From Gynuella sp. (GTDB taxonomy: Bacteria; Pseudomonadota; Gammaproteobacteria; Pseudomonadales; Natronospirillaceae): a DNA stretch of 64,000 nucleotides. Shown here piece after piece: positions 9,347 to 19,570 of this stretch. The position numbers were made by a program, and so were the translations under genes. The number at the start of each line of letters is the position of its first letter. Position 1 is the stretch's first letter. The stretch covers positions 18,954 through 82,953 of the forward strand of contig JANQHX010000034.1 of the NCBI GenBank assembly GCA_028282465.1, read 5' to 3'. The notes under the pieces are model-generated. The model had not been told where the DNA came from, searched no databases, and was given only the letters and a program-made list of their open reading frames with translations.

Positions 9347-12300
9347 ATGAACGACTCAAACAAACGACTATCCATCGGTATATTAGCCAGCCAAGTTAGT
9401 TACTACACCTATCCAATTTGTTATGGCGTTGCCAATGCTGCACAAAATGCTGGCTGCAATTGCTGCGTGTTTACGCTAGCACCTTCAAATGAGAAAACGA
9501 ATACGTCCATAACTGACGCAGAAGTTTACGATATGGATATGAACTCTCTTACCAAGACCTTACAGCAAATTGATCACTTGAGTCTTGATGCACTTATTGT
9601 GAATTCTGATGTCGGTAACTTCGCTGACCTAAATATTCTCAATGATTATTTTAATAATCGCCCTGAATTAATTGCCATCACTATCGGTTTTAAATTGGCT
9701 AATGCCTGCATGATTACCACAGATAACTATCAATCCAGTTATGAGGCTGTAGAACATTTAATAGTGGAGCAAAACAAAAAACGCATCGCTTACATAAGAG
9801 CTCCCCTAGACAACATTGAGGGTAATGATCGTTTTCGCGCATACCAAGATGCGCTTGCTAACCATGGCATTGGCTATGACGAAGAATTGGTGACAGTTGG
9901 AGACTGGTTTGTTAAATCCGGCATAGAGTGTACCCATGAACTCATAGACAAACGAAAAGTTGAGTTTGATGCACTAGTTGGTGCAAATGACAACATGGTA
10001 AATGGCGCCTGTGAAGTTTTATCAAAATTGATGAGAGATCATGTAGTGACATTTGGTTTTGATAACAACATTTACTCTGAGAGCTTGGGATTTTCTTCTG
10101 TCGAACAATCTTATGCAGGCATTGCCCAGGCAAGTGTTAAAGAGATTCTTAATCAAAGCCAAGGCCAGCCGTCCAGCCAGCAGCTTCAAGTACCAGGCAA
10201 ACTCATCATTCGAACCAATAACATTAGCAGTATCAACAGGGAATCCATTTATATTAACAGTGAATATCACCAGTTCACTCAGGGAAAAGAAAGACTAGCC
10301 CTAGCAGTTAATCACATCACATTCCACACCAAAGAAGCTAAAGAGAAATTTTCAACCGACCTAATATTCTTTTGGGAAACTCTTTGCAGCTGCCTAAGTT
10401 CAAAAGACCCTTTGTCTTTATCTCGCCCAGCCATATTAAAAGTATACAAGCACCTTTTAAGGACTGAGATACTTACCAACATTAATATAATCCCTTGGCA
10501 GGAATTCTTATTTCAATTCCATGAAGATTCAAAGAAGCTGGACAGACCAGACTCAGAAATTGATGATTTATTTTTCTCATTAGAACGACAAACCAACAGA
10601 GAAATAGAAAGGTCATTCGGTCAGTATAAAAAAGAAGACGAGTCCATTAACTATGATGTAACCATGTTGGGCCAAAAGTTGATGGCCTGTCATGACTATC
10701 AAAGTACGGCCAAAATTTATCGACGATTCATGGAAATCATCGGGGCTAAAACCGCGTTTTTCGTGGTCATCGACGAAGATATGGTTCAGTTTTATCATCT
10801 AGATAACCCATCTGACTCAGAACATTTCAGTGTCAAAAGAACTGATATCCACAAAAAGTATTTAAAAGTTATATTATCTCATGAACTCAAAAGTTCGGAT
10901 AAACCCTGTACTCAGCAGTTGATTACACCCATAGGCGTGAGCACGGAATTATTCGGGTTTAGCATAGTGTCCTTAACTCACGATTCACGATTTTGGCCGG
11001 TATATAGAGCTATTCAGCTGCATTTATCCCAAGCATTTATCAATGTTAAACAAAGCGAAATTACTAGAACTTCTGAAGCAAAAGCGCTGGAGGCAAACAA
11101 GGCGAAAAGTGAATTCTTATCACGCGTTACACATGAATTAAGAACACCAATGAATGGAGTCATTGGCATGACCAGTCTGCTACTGGATACAGACCTGTCT
11201 GACGAACAGCAAGACTTTGTAAATACCATCCGAGGTAGTGGTGACACGCTACTATCGCTCATCAATGAAATTCTAGACTTATCAAAAATAGAGGCAAATA
11301 AACTTACGTTAGAGCAAGTGGACTTTAATGTGATCACTTGCGTTGAAGAAGCCTTGGATTTGGTTGCACCCACGGCGGCTAAAAAAGGATTATCCTTATC
11401 CTATGTTATAGAGAAGAATGTGCCACTTTGGGTAAGACAAGATGTAACCAGAGTGCGCCAAGTCATCAGTAATTTACTGAGTAATGCTGTTAAATTTACT
11501 AGTGAAGGCAGCGTAACTGTTCTAGTTAAACTAATGGATAGAAATTCCCTGCAGCTGTCTGTTATTGATACAGGGATTGGCCTGACTGAAGAGCAGATTA
11601 AAAAGCTATTTGAACCTTTCTCTCAAGCCAACGAATCCATCCATCGGCAATTTGGCGGCACAGGGCTTGGCCTGGTGATCAGCAAAAACATTGCCCTCTT
11701 ATTGGGTGGTGATTTGGCCGTGAGCTTATGGGGTAAAGACAATGGAGCCACATTTGATTTCACATTCAAGTTTGAAGCGGTATCTGGCGATCAAAAATTG
11801 GAAAAATGGGAGACACCACTTTATTTGGGATCTCAGAAACCATTGTTGCATCATGTCAATCTAACGGAAAATCATTGCAAAGAAATAGAACGCATGAGCA
11901 CTACGTGGGGCATGGAAACTATCGAAGCTTCTATTGAGACGTTGACATACAAGCTTTCACAATCCACTTTACCTAATCCATCTAACGAAGCGTTTCTTAT
12001 TGAAATTAATGGGAATAATCGTGAAAAAATTGTGTCGTATTTGAATCATTCAAATATAGCAAATAGAAACATTATCTTACTGGTGAATTTGGATGAAAAA
12101 TTCACTATTCCAGAACATCTAAACGATATAAAAATAATTAGAAAGCCACTCAAGGTTTCTTCCCTCTACTTAGTTTTAGAAGATATTTGGCCTAAAAAAG
12201 ATAAAGCTCTTAAGGCTAAAAAGGCTTCTGTCATCCGCCCGAATTTTGCGAAAGAACATCCGCTTAGAATTCTTTTAGCAGAAGATAACCCAGTGAATCA

Positions 12301-12643
12301 AAAAGTGGCAAACTCGGTACTAGGCCGCTGTGGCTATCGCTTAGATATTGTGGGCAATGGAAAAGAGGCCTTGGAAAGCTGTAGGCGCCAACACTATGAG
12401 GTCGTTCTAATGGACATTTTTATGCCCGAAATGGATGGCACAGAAGCCACACAATTAATAAGAAAGCAAATTTCTACCCAACACCAGCCATACATTATTG
12501 CGGTTACGGCTAACGCTCAACAAGGGGAAAAGGAAAGGCTGCTGTCTCTAGGGATGAACGGCTACATTCGAAAACCCATTGTGATTGATGAATTATTGGA
12601 TGCCCTTTCAAAGGCCTATGAAAGCATTAAGCGTAATTCATAA
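9347..12643 (+). CDS. Soluble hybrid histidine kinase with a LacI-type sugar-binding sensor domain
   Basis: 1098 residues with no signal peptide or membrane helix. Order: periplasmic-binding-protein-like domain of the LacI/PurR type (residues about 8-290; [47 protein letters not shown]), a helical linker, a GAF-like region (about 440-570), HisKA with His596 in [11 protein letters not shown], HATPase with N, G1, F and G2 boxes ([28 protein letters not shown]), a degenerate receiver-like region (about 830-935), and a complete receiver (about 970-1090) with phospho-acceptor Asp1023 and Lys in IRKPI. It should sense a cytoplasmic ligand, perhaps a sugar or nucleoside, and pass phosphate to a partner. 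The CheY-like protein encoded next, on the other strand, is an obvious candidate. Confidence 0.85.
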   Translation: MNDSNKRLSIGILASQVSYYTYPICYGVANAAQNAGCNCCVFTLAPSNEKTNTSITDAEVYDMDMNSLTKTLQQIDHLSLDALIVNSDVGNFADLNILNDYFNNRPELIAITIGFKLANACMITTDNYQSSYEAVEHLIVEQNKKRIAYIRAPLDNIEGNDRFRAYQDALANHGIGYDEELVTVGDWFVKSGIECTHELIDKRKVEFDALVGANDNMVNGACEVLSKLMRDHVVTFGFDNNIYSESLGFSSVEQSYAGIAQASVKEILNQSQGQPSSQQLQVPGKLIIRTNNISSINRESIYINSEYHQFTQGKERLALAVNHITFHTKEAKEKFSTDLIFFWETLCSCLSSKDPLSLSRPAILKVYKHLLRTEILTNINIIPWQEFLFQFHEDSKKLDRPDSEIDDLFFSLERQTNREIERSFGQYKKEDESINYDVTMLGQKLMACHDYQSTAKIYRRFMEIIGAKTAFFVVIDEDMVQFYHLDNPSDSEHFSVKRTDIHKKYLKVILSHELKSSDKPCTQQLITPIGVSTELFGFSIVSLTHDSRFWPVYRAIQLHLSQAFINVKQSEITRTSEAKALEANKAKSEFLSRVTHELRTPMNGVIGMTSLLLDTDLSDEQQDFVNTIRGSGDTLLSLINEILDLSKIEANKLTLEQVDFNVITCVEEALDLVAPTAAKKGLSLSYVIEKNVPLWVRQDVTRVRQVISNLLSNAVKFTSEGSVTVLVKLMDRNSLQLSVIDTGIGLTEEQIKKLFEPFSQANESIHRQFGGTGLGLVISKNIALLLGGDLAVSLWGKDNGATFDFTFKFEAVSGDQKLEKWETPLYLGSQKPLLHHVNLTENHCKEIERMSTTWGMETIEASIETLTYKLSQSTLPNPSNEAFLIEINGNNREKIVSYLNHSNIANRNIILLVNLDEKFTIPEHLNDIKIIRKPLKVSSLYLVLEDIWPKKDKALKAKKASVIRPNFAKEHPLRILLAEDNPVNQKVANSVLGRCGYRLDIVGNGKEALESCRRQHYEVVLMDIFMPEMDGTEATQLIRKQISTQHQPYIIAVTANAQQGEKERLLSLGMNGYIRKPIVIDELLDALSKAYESIKRNS

Positions 12644-12668
12644 AGCAATTTAGAAGCCTCTAAGCGAA

Positions 12669-13085
12669 TTAAAGCTTAACCTTTCTTAGTAATCTGACAA
12701 TTCTGTATTCTAGTTCTTTTGGACGGAAGGGCTTAGCAAGATAGCTGTCTACGCCATTTGACACAGCTTCAACAACGCTCTTTTTATCTTGTGCTGCAGT
12801 CAGCATCAAAAACGGAATGTGTTGATACTCACTGGACTCTTTCACCAGTTTTAACAGTTCAATGCCGGTTAGTTCCGGCATATCCCAATCACAAATAATC
12901 ATATGTATGCTGGTAGATTGAATGGTTTTCCATGCACTACTGCCATTAGTTGCTGAGTGGTAGTTACGAATACCAAGCTCCTTCAAACAACTGGCAACCA
13001 TACCCCTTATGGCTTCCATGTCATCAACAATTAGCACGGTAAGTTTTTCACAAATCTGTTCGATTTTTTCCATAGACTTCATCAA
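12669..13085 (-). CDS. CheY-like single-domain response regulator
   Basis: 138 residues, a single receiver domain with no output domain. The acidic pocket (LIVDDME), the phospho-acceptor Asp in IICDWDMPELTG, Thr in MLTAAQ and Lys in LAKPFRP are all present. Three in-frame starts lie close together (TTG 13085, ATG 13082, ATG 13073); none has a strong ribosome-binding site. It is convergent with the hybrid kinase gene, 25 bases apart, and could be its phosphorelay partner; that link is inferred from position only. Confidence 0.85.
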   Translation of the reverse strand: MMKSMEKIEQICEKLTVLIVDDMEAIRGMVASCLKELGIRNYHSATNGSSAWKTIQSTSIHMIICDWDMPELTGIELLKLVKESSEYQHIPFLMLTAAQDKKSVVEAVSNGVDSYLAKPFRPKELEYRIVRLLRKVKL

Positions 13086-13157
13086 ACATTGGTGTAGATT
13101 GTTAAAGCTTAGCTGATATTTTTTACCACTATGTGGTTTTACAATCTGAGTAACATT

Positions 13158-14393
13158 ATGGCTAATACAAAATCTGTCTTGACCACTTATTACACCTTGA
13201 CACTACTGACCACCCTGTCAGCTTCGTTTATTTGGGGTGTTAACACTTTGTTTTTGCTGGATGCAGGACTGACCAATACTCAAGCCTTTGCCGCTAACGC
13301 ATTTTACACCTTAGGCATGATGCTGTTTGAAGTGCCTACCGGTGTTGTCGCTGATACTCGGGGTCGCCGGCTGAGCTTTTTGATTGGTACCATTACTTTG
13401 CTGTTATCCACACTGCTGTATCTTTGGTTATGGAAATATCAGTCGCCTTTTATTCTATGGGCACTGGCATCAATGATTTTGGGTCTTGGCTTTACATTTT
13501 TTTCAGGGGCTGTTGAAGCTTGGATAGTGGATGCATTAAAGGCAGTAAACTATGCCGGAAGTCTAGACTCAGTGTTTGCGCGAAACCAAATGGTAAACGG
13601 ATTCGCCATGTTATCTGGGTCTGTAGCGGGTGGAGTCATTGCCCAATATACGGATTTAGGTATGCCATATATCGTTAGGGCGGTACTGTTGATATTGACC
13701 TTTGTATTTGCTTTTTTTGCGATGAAAGATCTTGGTTTTAACTCATCTTCAGGCTCTGGAGCAGTTAATGAGATGAGACGCATTTTGAGAGAATCATTGG
13801 AGCATGGTTGGAGACAGCCAACGGTTCAAAAACTAATGTTAGCATCACCCTTTACCATGGGTGTTCTGCTATATTCTTTTTATGCAATGCAACCATATTT
13901 ACTGGAACTCTATGGTGACAGCCAAGCCTACTCTGTCGCTGGACTAGCGGCCGCAATTGTTGCTGGCGCCCAAATGCTGGGTGGCTTACTGGTACCTAAA
14001 CTGCTAACACTCTTTGATCGAAGAACCAGCATATTATTGCTGGGCAGTATTCTCAGTTCCATCCTATTGCTTCTTATTGGTTTATCAAATGGATTTTACA
14101 TTGCCATTGGTTTGTTGATTTGCTGGGCTATGATCCTAACGGCGACCATGCCCATTCGACAGTCATTGATGAACAGCCTCATTCCGTCAGAACAACGAGC
14201 GACAGTTCTCTCTTTTGATTCACTCATGTCGTCCAGCGGCGGAGTGATTTGGCAGCCAACTTTGGGTAAATCTGCTGATGTCTGGTCTTACAGTTTGAGC
14301 TATATGATAAGCGCAATCATTCAGTTAATTGCGCTACCATTTATTGTGAGCAGCCGAAGAAGTTGCAGTAAAGAAGATAAAATAGATCATTAG
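13158..14393 (+). CDS. MFS transporter
   Basis: 411 residues with about 12 hydrophobic helices. The conserved MFS loop between helices 2 and 3 is recognisable as GVVADTRGRRLSFLIG, and a matching weaker one in the second half (KLLTLFDRRTSILLLG). The start at ATG 13158 is preferred over the open frame from 13131 because the first nine codons give no membrane or conserved sequence. The substrate is unknown; similar proteins are annotated as general efflux or metabolite carriers. Confidence 0.8.
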   Translation: MANTKSVLTTYYTLTLLTTLSASFIWGVNTLFLLDAGLTNTQAFAANAFYTLGMMLFEVPTGVVADTRGRRLSFLIGTITLLLSTLLYLWLWKYQSPFILWALASMILGLGFTFFSGAVEAWIVDALKAVNYAGSLDSVFARNQMVNGFAMLSGSVAGGVIAQYTDLGMPYIVRAVLLILTFVFAFFAMKDLGFNSSSGSGAVNEMRRILRESLEHGWRQPTVQKLMLASPFTMGVLLYSFYAMQPYLLELYGDSQAYSVAGLAAAIVAGAQMLGGLLVPKLLTLFDRRTSILLLGSILSSILLLLIGLSNGFYIAIGLLICWAMILTATMPIRQSLMNSLIPSEQRATVLSFDSLMSSSGGVIWQPTLGKSADVWSYSLSYMISAIIQLIALPFIVSSRRSCSKEDKIDH

Positions 14394-14431
14394 TCAATGA
14401 CGAAAGAAAAGCTCAATAGACCGCATAGCAT

Positions 14432-14977
14432 CTATTTTATACGAACATGAGGTACTGTAATTATCTTGTTAGTCGTTCCACTTTTTACATTGGCGTAGAT
14501 AACGAACCTATCTAAGCTTTCTTTTACAAAAGTGAAGTCATGAAAGTACAACGCATTTTCTGTTTTTTTGATCAATGGCCTAACTATGGGTTGATATTGT
14601 GGCTCCCAGCCCTTCAACTCTTTCCCAAAGTGTTTAAGCCGCCATTCAATTCCACCATCAAATTCCTTAAATATTTGGATTTCATTGAAGAATAAGCTGT
14701 ACCTTGAATAGCCATGAGCTAAAGCCGGCATTTGCCCCTGCTCTCCCATTCGAATAATGTATTCACCATGTTTTTGACCAAAAACATCGCCCTCCCATCG
14801 CCAATCACCTATCAGCCAAACTAAATCCTCTAGAGAGGCTTCAGCAATTGGATCGCCCGATGTGTAAGTTAATATATCCGGCACTGCTTCATCAGCGAAT
14901 GACACACTAATGCTGGAGAGCATCAACGAAAGAATCAGTAATCTTGTATAACTTATTAATTGCTTCATTGTATTCAC
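14432..14977 (-). CDS. Secreted DUF6265-like protein
   Basis: 181 residues with a signal peptide (cleavage after SVSFA, about residue 28). The mature protein begins with the pattern LVWLIGDWRWEGDVFG, a lipocalin-like/DUF6265 signature (W-L-x-G-x-W), followed by strand-rich sequence. No catalytic motif is seen. It is convergent with the MFS gene and preceded by an AT-rich gap. Confidence 0.5.
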   Translation of the reverse strand: MNTMKQLISYTRLLILSLMLSSISVSFADEAVPDILTYTSGDPIAEASLEDLVWLIGDWRWEGDVFGQKHGEYIIRMGEQGQMPALAHGYSRYSLFFNEIQIFKEFDGGIEWRLKHFGKELKGWEPQYQPIVRPLIKKTENALYFHDFTFVKESLDRFVIYANVKSGTTNKIITVPHVRIK

Positions 14978-15295
14978 CTTTTATGTCTTTGCTTTTTTAT
15001 TTTTGTTTTAGATAACTGTAACAGTGAATAGAAAGGAAATATTTTTTTTAGAATGGCAATCTGTTAAACGATGAAGAGAATCAAATTAAGTTACTAGCAA
15101 CTGTAAAGATGTAAATATTTTTTTATTTCGTTAAAGATAGCTTATTGGAACTGTATGTATATTAGTAAATTATTTTACAGATATCAGCATTAGTAGGACT
15201 TACTAATAAGTTGTGTAACCCCAGAAGACTTAAAGAAATATTTTTAGATTATGGTTGAGTTAATAGCAACTATGCGAATTATGCAAAATTCAAAG
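14978..15295. other. AT-rich intergenic region
   Basis: About 320 bases between the DUF6265-like gene and the terminator of the beta-propeller gene. It is very AT-rich with many T and A runs and should contain the promoter of the downstream minus-strand gene. No open frame, RNA gene or clear repeat was found. Confidence 0.5.
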
Positions 15296-15316
15296 GGAGC
15301 ATATTAAATATGCTCC
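15296..15316 (-). terminator. Terminator hairpin of the beta-propeller gene
   Basis: GGAGCATAT (15296-15304) pairs perfectly with ATATGCTCC (15308-15316) around a 3-nt loop, 15 bases past the stop of the minus-strand gene. On that strand it is followed by C-TTTG-AATTTT, a broken T tract, so it is a plausible but not ideal intrinsic terminator. Confidence 0.6.
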
Positions 15317-15330
15317 TTGTTAGAAAGACA

Positions 15331-16941
15331 TTAATATTTTCTACGAACCAATGATAAGGCCGACATCAATACTAATAGCCATCCTGCTAGCGTTCCGCCT
15401 GCAGAGTTACTTGGATTATCAGGAAATGTGTCTATCTTCGTTGAGAGCGCAAGAGATATTTCATTATTAGATTCATTCGTGTCGATTTGAGCCTGAGTCA
15501 ATTCAGCACTTAGCACAGCAATTGTACCCTGTTCTTGGGCAGTAAAATTGACGCTGATAATTTTTACTATTTCTTCTTCTAGGTCTGAAATATTGCATGT
15601 AATGATGTCTTCATTAGAGGTGCACTCTGAGCTTTCACCGTCTACATCTACACTTGTGTAGGTTAAACCCAGGGTATCAATGGTCACAATCAAATTATGA
15701 GCCGTTGCAGGGCCATTGTTAGTCACATTAATCTGCCAGATATAGGGCTCATTATCGTCTAATCGAGCGGAACTTGACTCAGCACTTAAAGCTGACTCGG
15801 CTTGAAGGTTAATAACACTAATACCATCCAGAACACTAGCGTAAGCAAAGCCTGGGTCATTGGCTAATTCAAAATTATTAACGTCCTCGAATTGATCGCT
15901 GTCAAAACCCTGTGTGCCACCTTGAACAGTGCCTAACAGCTCTAAACCGCCTGTTGATTCATCTCTACCCCAGACTTGAAAGCTTTTATCGTCGGTGTCC
16001 ATAGAATAGAGCAATTTATTATTTTCACTTAAAAGCAATCCTTCAATTGCATTTTCCCCATTCAATACCTCACTTCGATCTACTGCTCTTTTTGAATCAT
16101 CTGTAAACCGAAACTGAACCAATGAATTTGTGCTGACAACAGCATAAATATCTAGTCCATTTTCGGCTAGTACAAAAGAATTAATAACACCTCCCACACC
16201 AGTATCAGTGATAATAGAATTCAGCCCAATTTCACCGACTTCGTTCAGTGTGAAGACGGCTAAAGTCCCACTACTAAATGCTATGTATAAATATTCTTCA
16301 TCTGGCCCGATCGCAATATGGTTAATATTGCCAGAAGAGGCTAAATCCGTGAAAATAGCGGACAGGTCATAACCTATCTGGTTTGCCAACTGCCCATTCA
16401 CACCGCGGCTCAATATGGCTAGATCACCAGAAGCAGACGCGACGTATAATTGAAGTCCATCGTTGGAAAATAAGAAGGTATCTGAATCATCATTACCGGT
16501 GTATTCAGAAAAAAACTGCTCAAACTCTAGTGCTCCAGTTTCACTGTCTATTTCAAATACAAATATTCCCGATGGGCTTTGGTCAGTATTAAGAGTACTT
16601 CCATAAACGTAAAGGTGATTGCCATCTGGCGACACTTCAATTGCATCTGCTGGATTTGAAGGCACCTGAGGGTCTGAGTCATCGGAGACCAATGTGTCTA
16701 CTAGCGTTAGAGTATTGTCTTCATTGATAGAAAAAATATTAATGGTTTTATCACAGGTCGCTAAGGCGTATAGCCACTTTCCATCTGCCGTGGTGGTTAC
16801 ATCGTCTATGCACGAGAAAGAGTCTTCGGGCTCTTCTGAGTTTTCGATCCATTGATGGGAATCGACTAATGCTGTAAAACCTTGGGTAGAAATCAAAACA
16901 CCTAGACTGAAAACTACACCTAAGGTTAATTGTTTAATCAC
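15331..16941 (-). CDS. Secreted beta-propeller (lactonase-like repeat) protein with DUF11-like domain and GlyGly-CTERM-like tail
   Basis: 536 residues from the GTG at 16941; an in-frame ATG six codons upstream would place the strong Shine-Dalgarno AAGGAGAG inside the gene, so GTG is preferred. Order: signal peptide, then repeated propeller blades of about 45 residues with patterns like VEVSPDGNHLYVYG, LFSNDGLQLYVAS, IAIGPDEEYLYIAF and LAENGLDIYAVV; then a DUF11-like beta domain (WQINVTNNGPATAHNLIVTI) around residues 400-495; then SAGGTLAGWLLVLMSALSL followed by RRKY. That end fits a GlyGly-CTERM sorting signal (Gly-Gly, one helix, basic cluster), which is cleaved by rhombosortase and linked to type II secretion. 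Function is unknown; it is probably displayed at the cell surface. Confidence 0.7.
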   Translation of the reverse strand: MIKQLTLGVVFSLGVLISTQGFTALVDSHQWIENSEEPEDSFSCIDDVTTTADGKWLYALATCDKTINIFSINEDNTLTLVDTLVSDDSDPQVPSNPADAIEVSPDGNHLYVYGSTLNTDQSPSGIFVFEIDSETGALEFEQFFSEYTGNDDSDTFLFSNDGLQLYVASASGDLAILSRGVNGQLANQIGYDLSAIFTDLASSGNINHIAIGPDEEYLYIAFSSGTLAVFTLNEVGEIGLNSIITDTGVGGVINSFVLAENGLDIYAVVSTNSLVQFRFTDDSKRAVDRSEVLNGENAIEGLLLSENNKLLYSMDTDDKSFQVWGRDESTGGLELLGTVQGGTQGFDSDQFEDVNNFELANDPGFAYASVLDGISVINLQAESALSAESSSARLDDNEPYIWQINVTNNGPATAHNLIVTIDTLGLTYTSVDVDGESSECTSNEDIITCNISDLEEEIVKIISVNFTAQEQGTIAVLSAELTQAQIDTNESNNEISLALSTKIDTFPDNPSNSAGGTLAGWLLVLMSALSLVRRKY

Positions 16942-17246
16942 AGATTCTCTCCTTTCCATGATACTTTCATTGAAGTTCGGGTAATATTACCAGCTTCATC
17001 TACGCAATGCTTGCTGGCTATTTAAACACAAGACAATATTCGAATAGGTTTTTACGAACAAATTGATTTGGATGTAGATATTAGAAGTTAACCCTAAATA
17101 ATAAACACTTTGTGCCACGGGGAGACTTGGCGACTAATTGCCATGAGCTGGCAGATCGTTGAAATACTATAATTTCTTTGTAAGCAGGTTTTCTTGAACA
17201 GTTTTAAGGGCTGTCGTCTTTATATATTCACTATTTTCACTTATGT
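16942..17246. other. Intergenic region between the propeller gene and the GH1 gene
   Basis: Carries the promoter side of the propeller gene, including its Shine-Dalgarno at about 16946-16953, and ends at the terminator of the GH1 gene. No open frame, RNA or repeat was recognised. Confidence 0.45.
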
Positions 17247-17269
17247 AAAAATGGCCCCCATTTGGAGGC
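17247..17269 (-). terminator. Intrinsic terminator of the GH1 gene
   Basis: On the minus strand GCCTCC pairs with GGGGGC (17264-17269 with 17254-17259, one T-G pair) around AAAT, followed by CA and five T. It lies 20 bases after the stop at 17289. Confidence 0.65.
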
Positions 17270-17288
17270 GATTCTGAATATTTAGTTT

Positions 17289-18635
17289 CTAATCTCTTTC
17301 TTTCATCAGCTCTTGATATAGGTAGTAACTAGACTTAGGAGTGCGCTCTTGGGTTTCGTAGTCTACATAGGTCATGCCGAATCGTTTTGAATAACCCGCC
17401 GCCCATTCAAAGTTATCCAACAAACTCCAACCGAAATAGCCACGAACATTAACCCCATCTTTGATTGCCCCGTCAACGGCGTTTAGGTGGCTGTTGTAGT
17501 ACCGACAACGCTGATCATCATGACATTTTCCTGACTCATCAATACTATCAGCACAGGCGGCACCATTTTCAGTAATAATAATTGGAGGAAGGTTAGGGTA
17601 GGTGTTGTTTAGGTCGTTCAATAAATAACGTAACGAGTCTGGATAAATTTCCCAATCAAAATCTGTAAATTCCGCATCTTCTGGGAAAACATTAAAGTCA
17701 TCTGGCTTATTAGCTTTCAAAATGGTTCGGTTATAGAAATTAATTCCCAAATAATCAATTGGTCGAGAAATTATTTCCATATCGCCCTCTTCAGGTTGAA
17801 TCATTTCGCTCTCGTAGCGTTGATACAATCCTTCTGGATACTGACCTTCCAAAATGGGTTTTATGTAGCCGTGTGTGTGCTCTTCATCATGCTCTTTAGC
17901 AGCATTAACATCCTCGGCATCGTTTGCGTCGTAGGCGTAACCTGGAGAAAAATTCAGCACAATGCCATGACTGGCGCCTGGCGCATTTTCTCTCATTGCC
18001 GGTAGAGCAAGTCCTGATGCCAGTAAAATGTGATGAATGGCTTTGAAGCCTCCAGCAACCGTTTGATGACCTGGTGCATGCATGCCAGTTCGATACCCAA
18101 GGTATGCCGCACACCAAGGTTCGTTAAAGGTCGCATAAGACGCAACACGATCTCCTAATACTTGGGTTACCCGATCAGCGTATTCAGCAAAACGATGGGC
18201 AGTATCTCTGTTTAGCCATCCACCATTGTCCTCTAAGTACTGAGGTAGATCCCAGTGGTACAGAGTACAATAAGGCTTAATACCACGATCCAGCATTCCA
18301 TCCACTAAACGCTCGTAAAAGTCGAATCCCTTTTTATTCCAAGAACCTGAAGTCGGCTCTATTCTCGGCCATGCAATAGAGAAACGATAAGCGTCTACAC
18401 CCAATGCTGCAATTAAGTCTAGATCCTCTTGCCACCGGTGATAATGATCACAAGCTTGAGTACCGTCGTCGCCATTCAACACTTTCCCGGGAGTTGCACA
18501 AAAGCGATCCCAAATGGATTCACAACGTCCATCCTTTGTGTTTGCACCTTCAATCTGGAAAGCGGCGGTGGCTACTCCAAAAGTAAACTCTTTCTTGGAC
18601 AGCATTTTTGAATCTTGCGGTAATTGGTACTTCAT
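17289..18635 (-). CDS. Glycoside hydrolase family 1 beta-glucosidase
   Basis: 448 residues, the normal GH1 length, with no signal peptide. The N-terminal FGVATAAFQIEGA signature, the acid/base Glu172 in FNEPW and the nucleophile Glu356 in IITENGAA are all present, as are the substrate-binding WDLPQYL and GYFGWSLLDNFEW segments. The enzyme is a cytoplasmic retaining beta-glucosidase or close relative that hydrolyses cello-oligosaccharides or aryl-glucosides. It is expressed from its own promoter. Together with the GH10 xylanase at 55.6 kb it suggests use of plant or algal polysaccharide. Confidence 0.92.
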   Translation of the reverse strand: MKYQLPQDSKMLSKKEFTFGVATAAFQIEGANTKDGRCESIWDRFCATPGKVLNGDDGTQACDHYHRWQEDLDLIAALGVDAYRFSIAWPRIEPTSGSWNKKGFDFYERLVDGMLDRGIKPYCTLYHWDLPQYLEDNGGWLNRDTAHRFAEYADRVTQVLGDRVASYATFNEPWCAAYLGYRTGMHAPGHQTVAGGFKAIHHILLASGLALPAMRENAPGASHGIVLNFSPGYAYDANDAEDVNAAKEHDEEHTHGYIKPILEGQYPEGLYQRYESEMIQPEEGDMEIISRPIDYLGINFYNRTILKANKPDDFNVFPEDAEFTDFDWEIYPDSLRYLLNDLNNTYPNLPPIIITENGAACADSIDESGKCHDDQRCRYYNSHLNAVDGAIKDGVNVRGYFGWSLLDNFEWAAGYSKRFGMTYVDYETQERTPKSSYYLYQELMKERD

Positions 18636-18697
18636 TTAACAGTCTTCTTTTTAGCGGTAACGGTTTTATAGTTATAGACGCTTCTTATCAGAGGCTT

Positions 18698-19570
18698 CTA
18701 TAGTTTAATGGTTATGGGTTTCATTAAACTCATTGAATGATGTTGATCATAGTATGCGGCTTCGTTAATAAATGAAGGCACTAGACCGGGCTCACCCTGG
18801 TAATAAACAGTTTCACCGGTTTCCAACAAATACATAGGGTCGCCAGGGTTTAGCGGTTGATAGTCTTTGTCTTGCAATTCAGGGTGAATCATTCCAATCA
18901 ATTGGCCATTTTCATCTTCAGGAAACTTAATTTTTTCTACAAACTGAAAACCAGGTAATTGCTCGGGCACCTCAGGTGCTTCGTTGGCTAGGTGCATTTC
19001 AAGATAATCTAAACCGGCCATTACCGCTAATCGAGTCTGTTCAAAAACTTCTGCTCTAAGCAGTCCTTGGGCAATGGGCCCAACCTCAATTAATAATCCG
19101 CCCTTGCCAGCTAATGACATCAGAAAGTTATCTGAGTTCCTATCACTGTCCTGGTAAAACAGAGTCACGTCTGGCAGTTTCTGAGCAATGTAAAAGGCCG
19201 CTTTTTTTACCAAAGGGTCGAGGGAGTTGATGATAACGCTCAACCCCATGTTGGCCGTCGTTGTATGCAGGTCAAAAATGAAATCTACCTTTGGCGATTC
19301 TTTTGTACCCAATATCTGATTAATTTCTTTCGCCCGTAATTCTTCAACAGACTGTAAGCTAGGATCATTTAAATCTTTAAGGCTGAATCTGCGATTCAAA
19401 TCATTGTCAACATAGCGCCTATTTTGCTGATAAGCCGCAGGGTTAGCGATGAGCGTACTCAGTTCTAAACCATTACGCTGAATCTCAGACGGAGTTTTCT
19501 GCCACCGCCTGACTAAGTGAATGCCAGTGAGCTCATTGCCATGGGTACCACCACATATGGCTACCTTCAT
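18698..19570 (-). CDS. Aspartoacylase/succinylglutamate desuccinylase-family deacylase
   Basis: 290 residues from the ATG at 19570 (AGGGTG upstream); the open frame to 19606 adds a non-conserved stretch. Zinc ligands of the AstE/AspA family are seen: His and Glu in GGTHGNELTG and the later His in FDLHTT; Arg-Arg-x-x-x-x-D-L-N-R (RRYVDNDLNRRF) binds the substrate. This family removes the acyl group from N-acyl-aspartate or related amino acids in the cytoplasm; length and motifs are closer to aspartoacylase than to AstE. It lies 62 bases upstream of the GH1 gene on the same strand. Confidence 0.8.
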   Translation of the reverse strand: MKVAICGGTHGNELTGIHLVRRWQKTPSEIQRNGLELSTLIANPAAYQQNRRYVDNDLNRRFSLKDLNDPSLQSVEELRAKEINQILGTKESPKVDFIFDLHTTTANMGLSVIINSLDPLVKKAAFYIAQKLPDVTLFYQDSDRNSDNFLMSLAGKGGLLIEVGPIAQGLLRAEVFEQTRLAVMAGLDYLEMHLANEAPEVPEQLPGFQFVEKIKFPEDENGQLIGMIHPELQDKDYQPLNPGDPMYLLETGETVYYQGEPGLVPSFINEAAYYDQHHSMSLMKPITIKL

